A stretch of DNA of 64,000 nucleotides from Methylobacterium phyllostachyos. Lineage in GTDB: Bacteria; Pseudomonadota; Alphaproteobacteria; Rhizobiales; Beijerinckiaceae. The number at the start of each line of letters is the position of its first letter. Position 1 is the stretch's first letter. The position numbers and the translations under genes were made by a program. Where the stretch lies: NCBI RefSeq assembly GCF_900103445.1, contig NZ_FNHS01000011.1:1-64000 (forward strand), given 5' to 3'. Of the stretch, positions 1 through 8,138 are shown one piece after another. Below the pieces are notes generated by a model. That model saw only the letters and a list, made by a program, of their open reading frames with translations, was not told where the DNA came from and ran no database searches.

Positions 1-273
1 GTTTCCCGAGGCGGCCTCCTTCAGAATCAGCTTCTCCAAGGTCAGATCCGAGATTGCCCTACGAAGACGTTGGTTCTCGGTCTCCAGAGATTTCAGCCGC
101 TCGACCTGATCACCCTTCAAGCCGCCGTACTCGGACCGCCAGCGGTAGTATGTGACCTCGGTCACCTCGATTGACCGGATTGCTTCGGCAACCTTGCGAC
201 CCTGCGAGATCAAGACATCGACCTGCCGCAGCTTAGCAACGATCTCTTCAGCCGTATGCTTCTTCCGTCCCAT
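1..273 (-). CDS. IS3-family transposase OrfA (3'-partial)
   Basis: The 91 visible codons start MGRKKHTAEEIVAKLRQ and match the helix-turn-helix OrfA of IS3-family elements. A recognition-helix region (VTEVTYYRWRSEYGG) is followed by a leucine-zipper-like segment (residues about 55-90) that mediates OrfA/OrfAB oligomerisation. OrfA binds the element's terminal repeats and normally fuses with OrfB by -1 frameshifting to make the active transposase. The reading frame is intact to the edge. The start is the ATG complementary to 271-273. Another, degenerate OrfA of this type is at 61565-61783. Confidence 0.85.
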   Translation of the reverse strand, partial: MGRKKHTAEEIVAKLRQVDVLISQGRKVAEAIRSIEVTEVTYYRWRSEYGGLKGDQVERLKSLETENQRLRRAISDLTLEKLILKEAASGN

Positions 274-338
274 GACGACATCCTCCACATGGCTCAAAGC
301 CATACCTCAGGGAGGACCACTTTTCAGGGGGCAGGCCA
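1..338 (-). mobile_element. IS3-family insertion sequence, left portion cut by window edge
   Basis: This is one end of an IS3-family element that runs off the left edge. It holds orfA (1-273, minus strand). Outside it is a terminal sequence that, read on the minus strand from 338, begins TGGCCTGCCCCCTGAAAAG, a typical IS3-family end. The other end, orfB and any target duplication are not visible, so completeness cannot be judged. Confidence 0.75.
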
Positions 339-586
339 GATGCTCGCGGCGAAAAGATGCTAGACGACGTCGATTGTATGTTGCCGAGGCCGCTTGTTGG
401 TGCTTCGGGTGGCTAAGCACGATAGCTGCAAGCTGTAGCGGCACGAGGGCTGCTCAGCCGCCGTTGCAATATTGCGAAACACCTGCGCCCCCCTCGCCCG
501 AGCGAGTTCTTTCCAAACAGGCCGCCATTTATCAGCGGCAGCCAAGCATGCTTGTTCTTGTCTCGGCCGAAGCCGAGGATGTCCTT

Positions 587-1393
587 ATGGCGCGCAGACC
601 CAAAAATCGATGGCCCGCTGACTGGTTCATCGGCGACTCCGTCGTCTCGTTCAGCCCGGCAGTGGCGTCGAGGATCGGAAACTGGTGGCACGCCAACATC
701 TTCGTGCCCTTTGGCATCACGCCGCTGGAGTTCGGCCGCCGCCTCGTCGCGGATCTCGACCGGCAGGATCACGTCGAATTTCTCAGCTTCGATTACCGCT
801 ACAAGCGAGTTTCCGTGATGCTGAAAGGCATGGCCGGGAACACTCTCGTCTACCTCGCGGGACATACGTTGAGCCTCGCACCCCAGGATGAGCACGCCGA
901 GGTCGACCTGCTATCGGTCGATGACGATCACCAGGGCCAAGGGATCGGTGCCACGCTGATATCGAATCTCGTTGAGCTCGCCCGGACGGTTGGAGCTAGA
1001 AAGGTCGTTCTGAAGGCAGGTCTGGAGGCCGGTCCGTATGTTTGGCTCAAGTTCGGCTTCTTCCCGACCGACGAGGAATGGGAGAAGATCAAGGCTCCGA
1101 TCCGAAGCAAACTCGACGGTTTGGGCAAGATGGTCTCGGATGAGGCCCGGACGCGCATCGACGCTGCGCTCGCCTCGTCGAAGGGGCGAGCCATAGCTAT
1201 TATCGCTGCAGAGGAGGACCTCGTGATGAGCAAGCCGATTTTCGACGCCCCGCCGCGCGATGTTCCGCTCGGTCGAGCCTTACTGGCCGACAGCGGAATA
1301 GGTTGGTATGGAGAGCTTGATTTTGGAGATTCCGCAGCCATGTCGATCTACAAGGATTGCGTGGAACGGAACCGTGCGAGGAGGCCGGAATGA
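587..1393 (+). CDS. GNAT-family N-acetyltransferase
   Basis: This 268-residue protein has a central acetyl-CoA-binding signature: the segment LSVDDDHQGQGIGATLISN carries the Q/R-x-x-G-x-G/A loop (QGQGIG) of the GNAT fold, followed by a helix and a GARKVVLKA strand. N- and C-terminal extensions make it longer than a minimal GNAT domain, and its substrate is unknown. The frame is open upstream to 152. The ATG at 587 is chosen because GAGG precedes it at a plausible distance; an ATG at 548 is possible. The gene sits just inside the IS3 end, and its stop overlaps the start of the next small gene (ATGA), indicating coupled translation. Confidence 0.65.
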   Translation: MARRPKNRWPADWFIGDSVVSFSPAVASRIGNWWHANIFVPFGITPLEFGRRLVADLDRQDHVEFLSFDYRYKRVSVMLKGMAGNTLVYLAGHTLSLAPQDEHAEVDLLSVDDDHQGQGIGATLISNLVELARTVGARKVVLKAGLEAGPYVWLKFGFFPTDEEWEKIKAPIRSKLDGLGKMVSDEARTRIDAALASSKGRAIAIIAAEEDLVMSKPIFDAPPRDVPLGRALLADSGIGWYGELDFGDSAAMSIYKDCVERNRARRPE

Positions 1394-1626
1394 GACGAGT
1401 GGAGTACCTCCGGCACCTGCGGAAGAGTGCTTCAGTGAGCCACGGGTCGGAAGAGCCCTCTCGGGATCGGATGTCGACCCCTCTGCTCTGGCGCACCCCT
1501 GTCACAGAGAGCGCGCTCGCCGCAATCATGAAGGATGTCGGGCTGACCGACGAGCAGGTCGTCAAACGCTTCGGCTACAAGCCTGAGGACGTCCCGGTTC
1601 GGGGACCTTCGTCACACGCGCCCTGA
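1390..1626 (+). CDS. hypothetical protein coupled to the upstream acetyltransferase
   Basis: This is a 78-residue basic protein. Its ATG overlaps the TGA of the GNAT gene (ATGA at 1390-1393), so the two are almost certainly one operon with translational coupling. I recognise no family. The C-terminal half, around LAAIMKDVGLTDEQVVKRFG, looks like a short helical segment. It ends five bases before the IS5-family element, so the insertion does not truncate it. A partner or modulator role for the acetyltransferase is only inferred from the overlap. Confidence 0.5.
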   Translation: MRRVEYLRHLRKSASVSHGSEEPSRDRMSTPLLWRTPVTESALAAIMKDVGLTDEQVVKRFGYKPEDVPVRGPSSHAP

Positions 1627-1630
1627 TTTA

Positions 1631-2466
1631 GAGCGTCTAACAAAACCATCGTTCGATGAAGCGCCGGACGACGAGGGCTGCGGCAAGCATTGAGAAGGCG
1701 AGATGGATGTCGCTGCGGCGCTCGTAGCGGATGGCGAGGCGGCGGAACCGGGCGAACCAAGCCAAGGTTCGCTCGACGACCCACCTTCGGCGTCCCAGCC
1801 GCTGGCTGCTCTCGCTCCCGCGCCGGGCGATGCGGTGCTGGATACGACGGCGGGTGAGAGCCTGACGACAGCGGCGGTGATCGTAGGTCTTGTCGGCGTG
1901 CAACCCGGACGGGCGTTTGCGCGGTCGTCCCCAGCACTGGCGGATCGGCGGCACAGCATCCACCACCGCCTCGAGCATCCGGCTGTCGTGCACGTTGGCC
2001 CCCGTCAGCTTCAGCGCGAGGGGGACGCCTTTCGCGTCGGTGAGGACGTGGCGCTTCGTGCCCAACTTGCCCCGGTCGGTCGGGATCGGACCTAACGCCG
2101 GACCCCCTTTTTTGCAGCGATGGAGGCGCTGCTGAAGTCGATGCCGTTCCGGCGTCCGAGCCGACCAAGCAGCGTCTGTTGCAGGTGGTTCCACACCCCA
2201 GCCTTCTGCCAATCGCGCAAGCGCCGCCAGCAGGTCATGCCGGAGCCGCAGACCATCTCGCGCGGAAGCAACTCCCACGGCGTGCCTGAGCGGAGCACGA
2301 ACAGGATGCCCGTCAGCGCCACGCGGTCAGATCTTCGCGGGCGACCGCCCTTCGGCTTGGCTGGCTCAGGCGGCAGCAGCGGTGCGATCTCAGCCTACAG
2401 GCCATCGGGAAGGAGTGGTCTCGCCGTCTCCTCTCAACGCGCCGCCACCGGTTTTGTTAGCCGCTC
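1631..2466 (-). mobile_element. IS5-family (IS427-like) insertion sequence, inactive
   Basis: This is an 836-bp element with imperfect terminal inverted repeats: GAGCGTCTAACAAAACC at the left end and, read inward from the right end, GAGCGGCTAACAAAACC. A direct TTA flanks it on both sides (1628-1630 and 2467-2469), which fits the 3-bp TNA target preference of the IS427 group. It contains a two-frame transposase on the minus strand, disabled by a lost start and an in-frame stop. Confidence 0.85.
1637..2427 (-). pseudogene. IS5-family DDE transposase, degenerate
   Basis: Two overlapping minus-strand frames encode an IS5-family transposase. The first contains VALTGILFVLRSGTPWELLP and the second contains TKRHVLTDAKGVPLAL and the C-terminal ERTLAWFARFRRLAIRYER. 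They meet at an A6G5 run (complement of 2103-2113), a classic -1 slippery site, so the split itself is probably programmed. Two other lesions look like real decay. The codon where the start is expected is ACG (2425-2427) in a shine-dalgarno-like context, and codon 11 is TAG (2395-2397) where the family usually has tryptophan. The copy is therefore probably unable to make its own transposase. Confidence 0.8.
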
Positions 2467-2779
2467 TTATTCCACGCTTAATCAAACCTCGGCGAGCAGG
2501 CCCTGAGCGGAAGCGGCATGAGTACGACGCCCCGTGGCCAGGGCCGGGGTTATGTCAGACAGACGAATGCCCGATTGCGGGCGGTCGAGCGGATGACCGC
2601 TGACGAGATCGCCCCCTTGTGGTCACGACGCTCTGCGGCAGGGCTGCAGACGAGCAGTGTGGCACGACGCCGTCTCGAAGCGCCTGCCGTAGCCCCCAAT
2701 CGCTATCAACACTGGCAAACTTGAGTTGTGGCCCTCAACATCAGATCATCGAGCAATCTCCAGCCGAGCGAGGTCTGCC
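2467..2779. other. intergenic island DNA, no supported gene
   Basis: The 313 bases between the IS5-family element and the first small ORF contain only weak frames. An open frame from 2518 to 2724 would encode a low-complexity arginine-rich peptide with no recognisable feature. I see no clear promoter or RNA gene. Confidence 0.4.
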
Positions 2780-3040
2780 ATGACGGGTGGCCCAACCTGG
2801 TACTCTTGGTTCAGTTTCCCATTCTTCGCCCCGTTGAGCGGCGCCGTGAGTCAAGACATCTCGGCGAGTCCCTACCAAGGCGTTCCCGAGATCGAGATCG
2901 CAATCATCAAGGAGGTCGGAAGCTTCGGTCAGCAACTGGGGATCATCTCGGAGGCGGTCAAAGAACTGGCCGAGAAGATGGGCGCGATGCCGCCGGATAG
3001 AGAACCCCGTGCACTGACCGTGTCGGCCGGTGAGACCTAG
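2780..3040 (+). CDS. hypothetical protein (86 aa) in integrative island
   Basis: The protein begins with a short aromatic, hydrophobic stretch (WYSWFSFPFFAPLSG, residues about 6-20). An amphipathic helical region rich in E, I and K follows (EIEIAIIKEVGSFGQQLGII and on to about residue 70). Amino-acid use and codon choice look protein-like. The in-frame ATG at 2780 is chosen over an upstream ATG because the upstream residues look non-coding. I recognise no family. The layout would suit a small membrane-associated or coiled-coil protein. It heads a run of three tiny ORFs ending before the integrase. Confidence 0.45.
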   Translation: MTGGPTWYSWFSFPFFAPLSGAVSQDISASPYQGVPEIEIAIIKEVGSFGQQLGIISEAVKELAEKMGAMPPDREPRALTVSAGET

Positions 3041-3052
3041 GAGAAGACGCCT

Positions 3053-3202
3053 TTGGAGAAGCTCGATGAGTTGATCCAACAGGTCGACAAGGTGAAGGCG
3101 GCGTATAAAGAGGCAATCGAGCGAGATGCCGAGCGGGCGGTCGCCAGGCTGCACCGCGTCAATCCCAAGGCATCGGCGAGGCTTGCTGACAGGCTCCGCT
3201 GA
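3053..3202 (+). CDS. hypothetical small protein (49 aa), TTG start
   Basis: This is a highly charged helical peptide (EKLDELIQQVDKVKAAYKEA, then RDAERAVARLHR) ending in TGA. The frame is the same as the preceding ORF, separated by that ORF's TAG. The TAG is part of a good ribosome-binding site, TAGGAG, eight bases before a TTG at 3053. It could therefore be a separate TTG-initiated gene, or the C-terminal part of the preceding protein after a nonsense mutation. A 135-residue fused product would be a sensible coiled-coil protein, so both readings stay open. Confidence 0.4.
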   Translation: MEKLDELIQQVDKVKAAYKEAIERDAERAVARLHRVNPKASARLADRLR

Positions 3203-3218
3203 GATCGAGGTTGGGACC

Positions 3219-3347
3219 ATGCGCAGGTTGAGCAGCGGGGAGCACTCGGCGGAATGGGGCAAGCCGGAACCTACGATATGGCGCCTAAAGAAGGCATTCT
3301 CGCCGCAGATTGGCGACGACAACGAATTGCGGACATTAGAATCTTGA
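3219..3347 (+). CDS. possible small ORF (42 aa)
   Basis: A 42-codon frame starts at ATG 3219, preceded by GGGA, 16 bases after the previous stop. It encodes a charged peptide (…KPEPTIWRLKKAFSPQIGDD…). It is included because it continues the spacing of the two ORFs upstream, but there is no family match or other independent support. Confidence 0.25.
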   Translation: MRRLSSGEHSAEWGKPEPTIWRLKKAFSPQIGDDNELRTLES

Positions 3348-3507
3348 CGTGCTGCCCTGCCGGTCGTCAGAGTTCGACGCGCGCACCCGCAGGCACCGCT
3401 GCCTTTACAGGTCGCGGATGTTGAACGTGGTCTCGACGGCCCCGAGCCCAGCACCTTGGCCTCGGCGACTTCCGAGATTGCGCAGCCATGGTCATTCGAT
3501 GGCCCGA

Positions 3508-4833
3508 TCAAAGATGGTCGTTCGAACCAGCCGCAATATCGTATCTAGGCATCCTGCAGATGGCTGCGAACGTCGCCTCGATCGGATACCGTCCGTAGTG
3601 CTCGCCCTCGGTGCGCGGTGCGTGCCCCTGGATCGCATCGAGCACGCCGGGATCGATCCCGACGCGGCGGCCGACGGTCTTGAAACGATGGCGCCAGCCG
3701 TGATTCGGATCCACGCCGGGGTCGACGACGCCGATCGCGCGGACCCAGGCGGCGAGACGCTCGCCGACCTTCTTGTAGATCGGATGCGCGGCCTGCCCAT
3801 TCCGGCCGCGGGCAGGGTCGTAGAAGAGTGGCCCGGATCCGCAGCCGAGGGCGAAGTTAACGAAGCCTTGCTCGACGAGATGCGGGTGAAGCGGCACATC
3901 GCGCCACCTGCCGGTCTTTACGCTTCCCGCCTCCGGCGTGATGCGGATCACCCATACGGCACCGTCCTGATGCACGTCGCGACCTCGCAGCTGTGTCATC
4001 TCGTTGACGCGTGCCCCGCCATACGCGCACAGCCAAGGAATCCAACGCCGTGCCGCGGCGTGCTCCCGAGAAAGTCTCACGTCGTGGGGACCGAACGAGG
4101 CCCGAAGGACTTTCATAGCTTCGCCGTCGGTGAAATCCCGGTCGCGGAGCCGCGGCTTGTTGGGCACCGTCACTACGACGCCCGCGGCGGGGTTCATGTC
4201 GAGACGGCCGTTCGCCACCGCCCAGTTCATGAGGGCCTTCGTGGCAGCGATGTGAGCGTCGCGGATGGTTCGCGGGTTGCGGCCAGCGGCGAGCAGATCG
4301 CGCTTCCAGGCGATCAAGTCTCCGCGCGTGATAAGAGCGAGGTCGTCGGTGCCGAGCGTATCCTCGAGCGCCGTGAGGACGCCAGCCCAACGCTTGATGG
4401 TGGATGGCGCGAGCTTCGCCTCGGCCGCGTAGGCCTCGAAGGTCGGACGCCAAGGAACCGATCCCGCCAACGCGGACGGAACGGCCGGAATGCTCGAAGA
4501 AGCGGGCGCGACCTGATCGGAGCCGCTTCGAAAGGAACGACAATCGGACCGATGCCGCCTGGAAGGAGCCTCCGTCCCGCTGACGGTCGCACTTTCCGGC
4601 GGCGCGAGAGCGGCCAGGGCGGCCGCCGAGCGCCTCAGAAGCCCCCAGCGCTCATCGATCTCGACGGCTGCCTGAAGATACCGCGTCCTGGCGAGAGCCG
4701 GCTCCTTCGTTCCGAGCGTCCTACGCTCCTCGCACCTTCCGAGCAGCGGCTGCAGTTCCCTCGGCACTCGGCGCCGGAACCAGTACATGCCCGTCTTCGG
4801 ATGGCGCCAGGGGCGCGCGAACGGCATCGGCAT
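3508..4833 (-). CDS. tyrosine recombinase / site-specific integrase
   Basis: The 441-residue protein has the layout of phage-type integrases. The N-terminal arm-binding region (YWFRRRVPRELQPLLG) is followed by a SAM-like core-binding domain (about residues 135-235) and a C-terminal catalytic domain. The catalytic set is present: Arg in YGGARVNEMTQLR, His and Arg in HGWRHRFKTVGRR, His in IQGHAPRTEGEHYGRY, and the nucleophilic Tyr in that same motif. The ATG at 4833 is preferred over an in-frame GTG at 4845 because AGGTGG lies 7 bases upstream. The gene lies directly beyond the 3' end of tRNA-Ser(CGA) on the same strand, the usual arrangement for islands integrated in a tRNA gene. Confidence 0.9.
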   Translation of the reverse strand: MPMPFARPWRHPKTGMYWFRRRVPRELQPLLGRCEERRTLGTKEPALARTRYLQAAVEIDERWGLLRRSAAALAALAPPESATVSGTEAPSRRHRSDCRSFRSGSDQVAPASSSIPAVPSALAGSVPWRPTFEAYAAEAKLAPSTIKRWAGVLTALEDTLGTDDLALITRGDLIAWKRDLLAAGRNPRTIRDAHIAATKALMNWAVANGRLDMNPAAGVVVTVPNKPRLRDRDFTDGEAMKVLRASFGPHDVRLSREHAAARRWIPWLCAYGGARVNEMTQLRGRDVHQDGAVWVIRITPEAGSVKTGRWRDVPLHPHLVEQGFVNFALGCGSGPLFYDPARGRNGQAAHPIYKKVGERLAAWVRAIGVVDPGVDPNHGWRHRFKTVGRRVGIDPGVLDAIQGHAPRTEGEHYGRYPIEATFAAICRMPRYDIAAGSNDHL

Positions 4834-4922
4834 GGTGTGTACCACCTTTGTGTACCACCGCGACGGCCATAAGCACCTGAGATGCTTGAACTTTCTTCCG
4901 GATCAAAGGCTTGGGGAAGGAT

Positions 4923-5012
4923 TGGCGGAGAGGGGGGGATTCGAACCCCCGATGCCCTTGCAGGCATGCCGCATTTCGAGTGCGGTGCATTCAACCGCTC
5001 TGCCACCTCTCC
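4923..5012 (-). tRNA. tRNA-Ser (CGA)
   Basis: The minus strand folds as a long-variable-arm (class II) tRNA. The 7-bp acceptor GGAGAGG/CCTCTCC uses 5006-5012 with 4927-4933. The anticodon CGA is at 4976-4978, the T arm carries GGTTCGAATCC, the discriminator is G, and an encoded CCA sits at 4923-4925. The neighbouring integrase indicates that its 3' part doubles as the island attachment site. Confidence 0.95.
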
Positions 5013-5089
5013 GCGAGGTGCCTCGATGAGACCGGCGCTGCCTAGCACGCGCGGTGCCGCTTCACAAGCGAGGTGAAGATCGGGACAGA

Positions 5090-6208
5090 TCACACCACCA
5101 CGGTGATCGCCTGCGCGGCGCGGGTCAGGCCGGTGTAGAGCCAGCGCGCCCGGTGCTCGCGGAAGGCGTAGGATTCGTCGAACAGGGTCACCCGGTCCCA
5201 CTGCGAGCCCTGCGCCTTGTGCACCGTCAGGGCGTAGCCGTAGGTGAACTCGTCGGTTTCCCGGCGCAGGAACAGCGGGATCTCCTCGTCGGAGCCGGTG
5301 ATCATCGCGCGCAGCACCTTGATGTCGGTGGGCTTCCGGCGCAGCCCCGGATCGTCCTCCGGCACCACGTCCAGGCGGATCAGGTCCGGCCGCGGCGGCG
5401 CGCGCAGGGCCTGGACCGTCCAAGTCGAGCCGTTGAGCAGGCCCTTCACCCGGTCGTTGCGCAGGCAGACCAGCTTCTCGCCGATCGCCGGCATCGGATC
5501 GGTGTGGCCGGCGAGTTCCCGCAGTCGACCGTTGTAGAGCCGGCGCGTCTTGTTGAGCCCGACCAGAACCTGATCGCATTCCAGCACCTCGGCCGGGTCG
5601 AGGGCGCGGCGCGAGACCACACGGCTCTGGCCGTAGGTGCCGAGCTCCAGCCGGCCGCCCTCGCGGATTGTCATCGCCATGCGGACGATCGGATCGTCCT
5701 TGGCCTGGCGGTGGACCTCGGTGAGCATCACGTCGGGCTCAGCCTCGGTGAAGAAGCCGCCGCCGCGCACTGGCGGCAATTGCGCCGGGTCGCCGAGCAC
5801 CAGGACCGGACGCTCGAACGACAGGAGGTCGTTGCCGAGGTCGGAATCCACCATCGAACACTCGTCGATGATGATCAGGTCCGCCTTGGCGGCGGGGCCG
5901 GAGCGGTTCAGCGTGAAGGTCGGGCCGCCCTCCTCCGCCTCCTTGGTGCGGTAGATCAGCGAGTGGATCGTGGCGGCGTCGTAGCAGCCCTTCTGGCGCA
6001 TCACCGAGGCGGCCTTGCCGGTGAAGGCCCCGTACACCACCGTGCCGTCGACATCCTCGGCGATTCGCCGGGCGAGGGTGGTCTTGCCGGTGCCGGCATA
6101 GCCGAACAGCCGGAAGACCTGGGATCCGCCGTCCCGCCGCCACGCCGCGATCGCCTTGAGCGCAGCGTCCTGCTGGGGGGCGTAGGCCGAGGGCAGGCCC
6201 GCGCTCAT
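5090..6208 (-). CDS. RecD-like ATP-dependent DNA helicase (SF1)
   Basis: The 372-residue protein is a compact superfamily-1B helicase. Walker A is GYAGTGKTTLA near residue 36, and a Walker B-type motif LIIIDECSMVD follows. A GDPAQLPPV motif III region is next, and the C-terminal YALTVHKAQGSQWDRV motif V/VI region ends with YTGLTRAAQ. This matches the stand-alone RecD/Dda-type helicases annotated as ATP-dependent exonuclease-like proteins (COG0507), without RecBC partners nearby. It probably unwinds 5'-ended DNA in replication or repair. The gene is the first chromosomal gene beyond the tRNA-Ser island boundary. Confidence 0.88.
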   Translation of the reverse strand: MSAGLPSAYAPQQDAALKAIAAWRRDGGSQVFRLFGYAGTGKTTLARRIAEDVDGTVVYGAFTGKAASVMRQKGCYDAATIHSLIYRTKEAEEGGPTFTLNRSGPAAKADLIIIDECSMVDSDLGNDLLSFERPVLVLGDPAQLPPVRGGGFFTEAEPDVMLTEVHRQAKDDPIVRMAMTIREGGRLELGTYGQSRVVSRRALDPAEVLECDQVLVGLNKTRRLYNGRLRELAGHTDPMPAIGEKLVCLRNDRVKGLLNGSTWTVQALRAPPRPDLIRLDVVPEDDPGLRRKPTDIKVLRAMITGSDEEIPLFLRRETDEFTYGYALTVHKAQGSQWDRVTLFDESYAFREHRARWLYTGLTRAAQAITVVV

Positions 6209-6218
6209 GACAGCCCTG

Positions 6219-7151
6219 TCACGGCCAGCGCACGGTGGGCGGCATCGACGACAGGATCGATGCGACGTTGCCGCCGGTCTTCAGCCCGAAGATCGTGCCC
6301 CGGTCGTAGAGCAGGTTGAACTCGACGTAGCGCCCGCGCCGCACCTGCTGCTCGGTGCGGTCGGCCTCGGTCCAGGCCGTCCGGACGTTGTCGCGCACAA
6401 TCTTCGGATAGGCCTCCAGGAAGGCCTGCCCCACGTCGCGCGTGAAGGCGAGGTCGGCCTGCGGGTCGCCGGTCCAGCGATAATCGTAAAAGATTCCGCC
6501 GATGCCGCGCGGCTCGTTGCGGTGCTTGAGATGGAAGTATTCGTCGCACCACGCCTTGTAGCGCGCATAGTCGACGCCGTGGGCTGTGCAGGCCCGCTCC
6601 AGGCAGGTGTGGAAGTGGCGGCTGTCCGGGTCGTCCTGGGTGCGGCGGCGGTCGAGAACGGGGGTGAGATCCGCCCCGCCGCCGAACCAGGCCCGGGTCG
6701 TCGCGACGAAGCGGGTGTTCATGTGCACGGTCGGCGCGTGCGGGTTCCAGGGATGGGCGATCAGCGAGATGCCGGTGGCGAAGAAGCGCGGATCCTCGGC
6801 GGCGCCCGGCATCTGGGCTCGGAATTCCGGCGCGAACTCGCCATGCACGGTCGAGATGTGGACGCCGGCCTTCTCGAACACCCGGCCCTTGAGCATCGCC
6901 ATGACACCGCCGCCGCCGGGCCGGCCGGTATGATCGGTGCGGTTCCACGGCGTCTTCACGAAGGTGCCCGGCCCTTCGGGCGCATCCGGATGGAACGGCC
7001 CCTCGGCCTCCGCCTCAAGGGCCTCGAGGGCCGCCAGGATGCGGTCGCGCAGGGTCGCGAACCACGCGGCGGCCTCGGATTTCATGGCCGTGACATCGGC
7101 CTCGGAGGGAGGCGCAGCCAGGGCTGCGCGCGCGTCGTCCGGCATCGTCAT
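6219..7151 (-). CDS. hemF: oxygen-dependent coproporphyrinogen-III oxidase
   Basis: HemF converts coproporphyrinogen III to protoporphyrinogen IX by two O2-dependent decarboxylations in haem biosynthesis, in the cytosol. The 310-residue product carries the characteristic segments: [16 protein letters not shown] near residue 70, [30 protein letters not shown] and [16 protein letters not shown]. The length is normal for the family. The ATG at 7151 (MTMPDD) is preferred to an upstream in-frame codon at 7187. The helicase gene starts just after its stop and shares its direction, so they may be co-transcribed. Confidence 0.95.
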   Translation of the reverse strand: MTMPDDARAALAAPPSEADVTAMKSEAAAWFATLRDRILAALEALEAEAEGPFHPDAPEGPGTFVKTPWNRTDHTGRPGGGGVMAMLKGRVFEKAGVHISTVHGEFAPEFRAQMPGAAEDPRFFATGISLIAHPWNPHAPTVHMNTRFVATTRAWFGGGADLTPVLDRRRTQDDPDSRHFHTCLERACTAHGVDYARYKAWCDEYFHLKHRNEPRGIGGIFYDYRWTGDPQADLAFTRDVGQAFLEAYPKIVRDNVRTAWTEADRTEQQVRRGRYVEFNLLYDRGTIFGLKTGGNVASILSSMPPTVRWP

Positions 7152-7211
7152 GCCCGAGGCTTTCCCATCCCGCCGGGCCGCCGTCAATTCGATCCCGGCC
7201 GGACGCCTCCG

Positions 7212-7634
7212 CTAATCTGCGGATCGGCTCACCGGCTTGAGCAGCCCCGTGGCACTCGCCACCAACTCTCCGTCGGCGTCGCGGATCTCGGCCTCGCAGA
7301 AGATCACCGAGCGCCCCGGCCGGGTCACCCGGCCCTCCGCCAGCAGGAGGCCGCGGCCGGGGTTCAGGAAGCGCGTCTGCATGTCGAGGGTCACCACGGG
7401 GCGCCCGACTCTGAGGCGCGCCGCCGTGCCGAGGGCGACATCGAGCAGGGTGCAGAGAACGCCTCCGTGGGCAATGCCGAGATTGTTGGCATGATCCGGG
7501 CGCAGGGCGAGCCGCAGCCGCGTTCGCCCGTCGTGCACGTCCAGCGCCTCGATCCCGCAGGCCCGCACGAAGGGAATGTGCGCGCCGAAGACGGTGCCCG
7601 GCTCCCAATCCTGATCCACGCCCGCCTGATCCAC
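7212..7634 (-). CDS. PaaI-family hotdog-fold thioesterase
   Basis: This 140-residue single hotdog domain protein carries the family signature NLGIAHGGVLCTLLDVALG, where HGG and the helix-borne acid define the thioesterase site. A second typical strand region is TLDMQTRFLNPG. The enzyme probably hydrolyses an acyl- or aryl-CoA ester; the substrate cannot be told from sequence. It lies 60 bases upstream of hemF on the same strand, which may be incidental. Confidence 0.85.
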   Translation of the reverse strand: MDQAGVDQDWEPGTVFGAHIPFVRACGIEALDVHDGRTRLRLALRPDHANNLGIAHGGVLCTLLDVALGTAARLRVGRPVVTLDMQTRFLNPGRGLLLAEGRVTRPGRSVIFCEAEIRDADGELVASATGLLKPVSRSAD

Positions 7635-8138
7635 GCCCGCCGTCCAGGTTTCGCCCTGCCAAGCCCCTTATGGCGCAGGCCTCGTCCAGCCCCAAGGCGC
7701 GTCTCGCCGGTCCGCGACCCGGGGCGGTCAGGCCCGGGCCTTCCGGACGCGCCGAACCCTGGCGTGGACCGCACCATGCCGCCCCCCCCTGGGCGCTACG
7801 GCGAGATCTTCGAAATGGCACGGCGTACACAACCATAGCGCCACAGGATGCGCCGCGAGACTTCACGGATCTCGTCAGACGGAGAACCGATCTTTGCCAG
7901 CGAAGCGGCCGGCTTGGCCCCGCTCGGAGGCAAGCCGGCACGGCGGCGGCGGACTGGAACTCGTGAAACCGGCCATCCCGCCAATGGGGTTTCTCGGGTA
8001 ACGATTTCAGCTCGACCGGGCGGTTGAATAATATGCGTGTTAACGGCCACCGCGCTGTGTAGGGAAATCCTCGACGACGACTTGATTTTGCTGCAGAGAC
8101 GTTAGAACTGTCTCACCACCACATAGAGGGAATCATCG
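7635..8138. other. intergenic region upstream of the MucR-type regulator
   Basis: About 500 bases separate the thioesterase from the mucR-like gene. No convincing gene is seen. The right third is comparatively A/T-rich (around 8015-8045 and 8075-8135) and is the likely promoter and autoregulatory region of the regulator. GAGGG at 8122-8126 is its probable ribosome-binding site. Confidence 0.4.

Noticed and set aside
2518..2724. 68-residue frame after the IS5-family element
   Set aside because: Low-complexity Arg/Ala-rich content, no family pattern, no neighbour logic.
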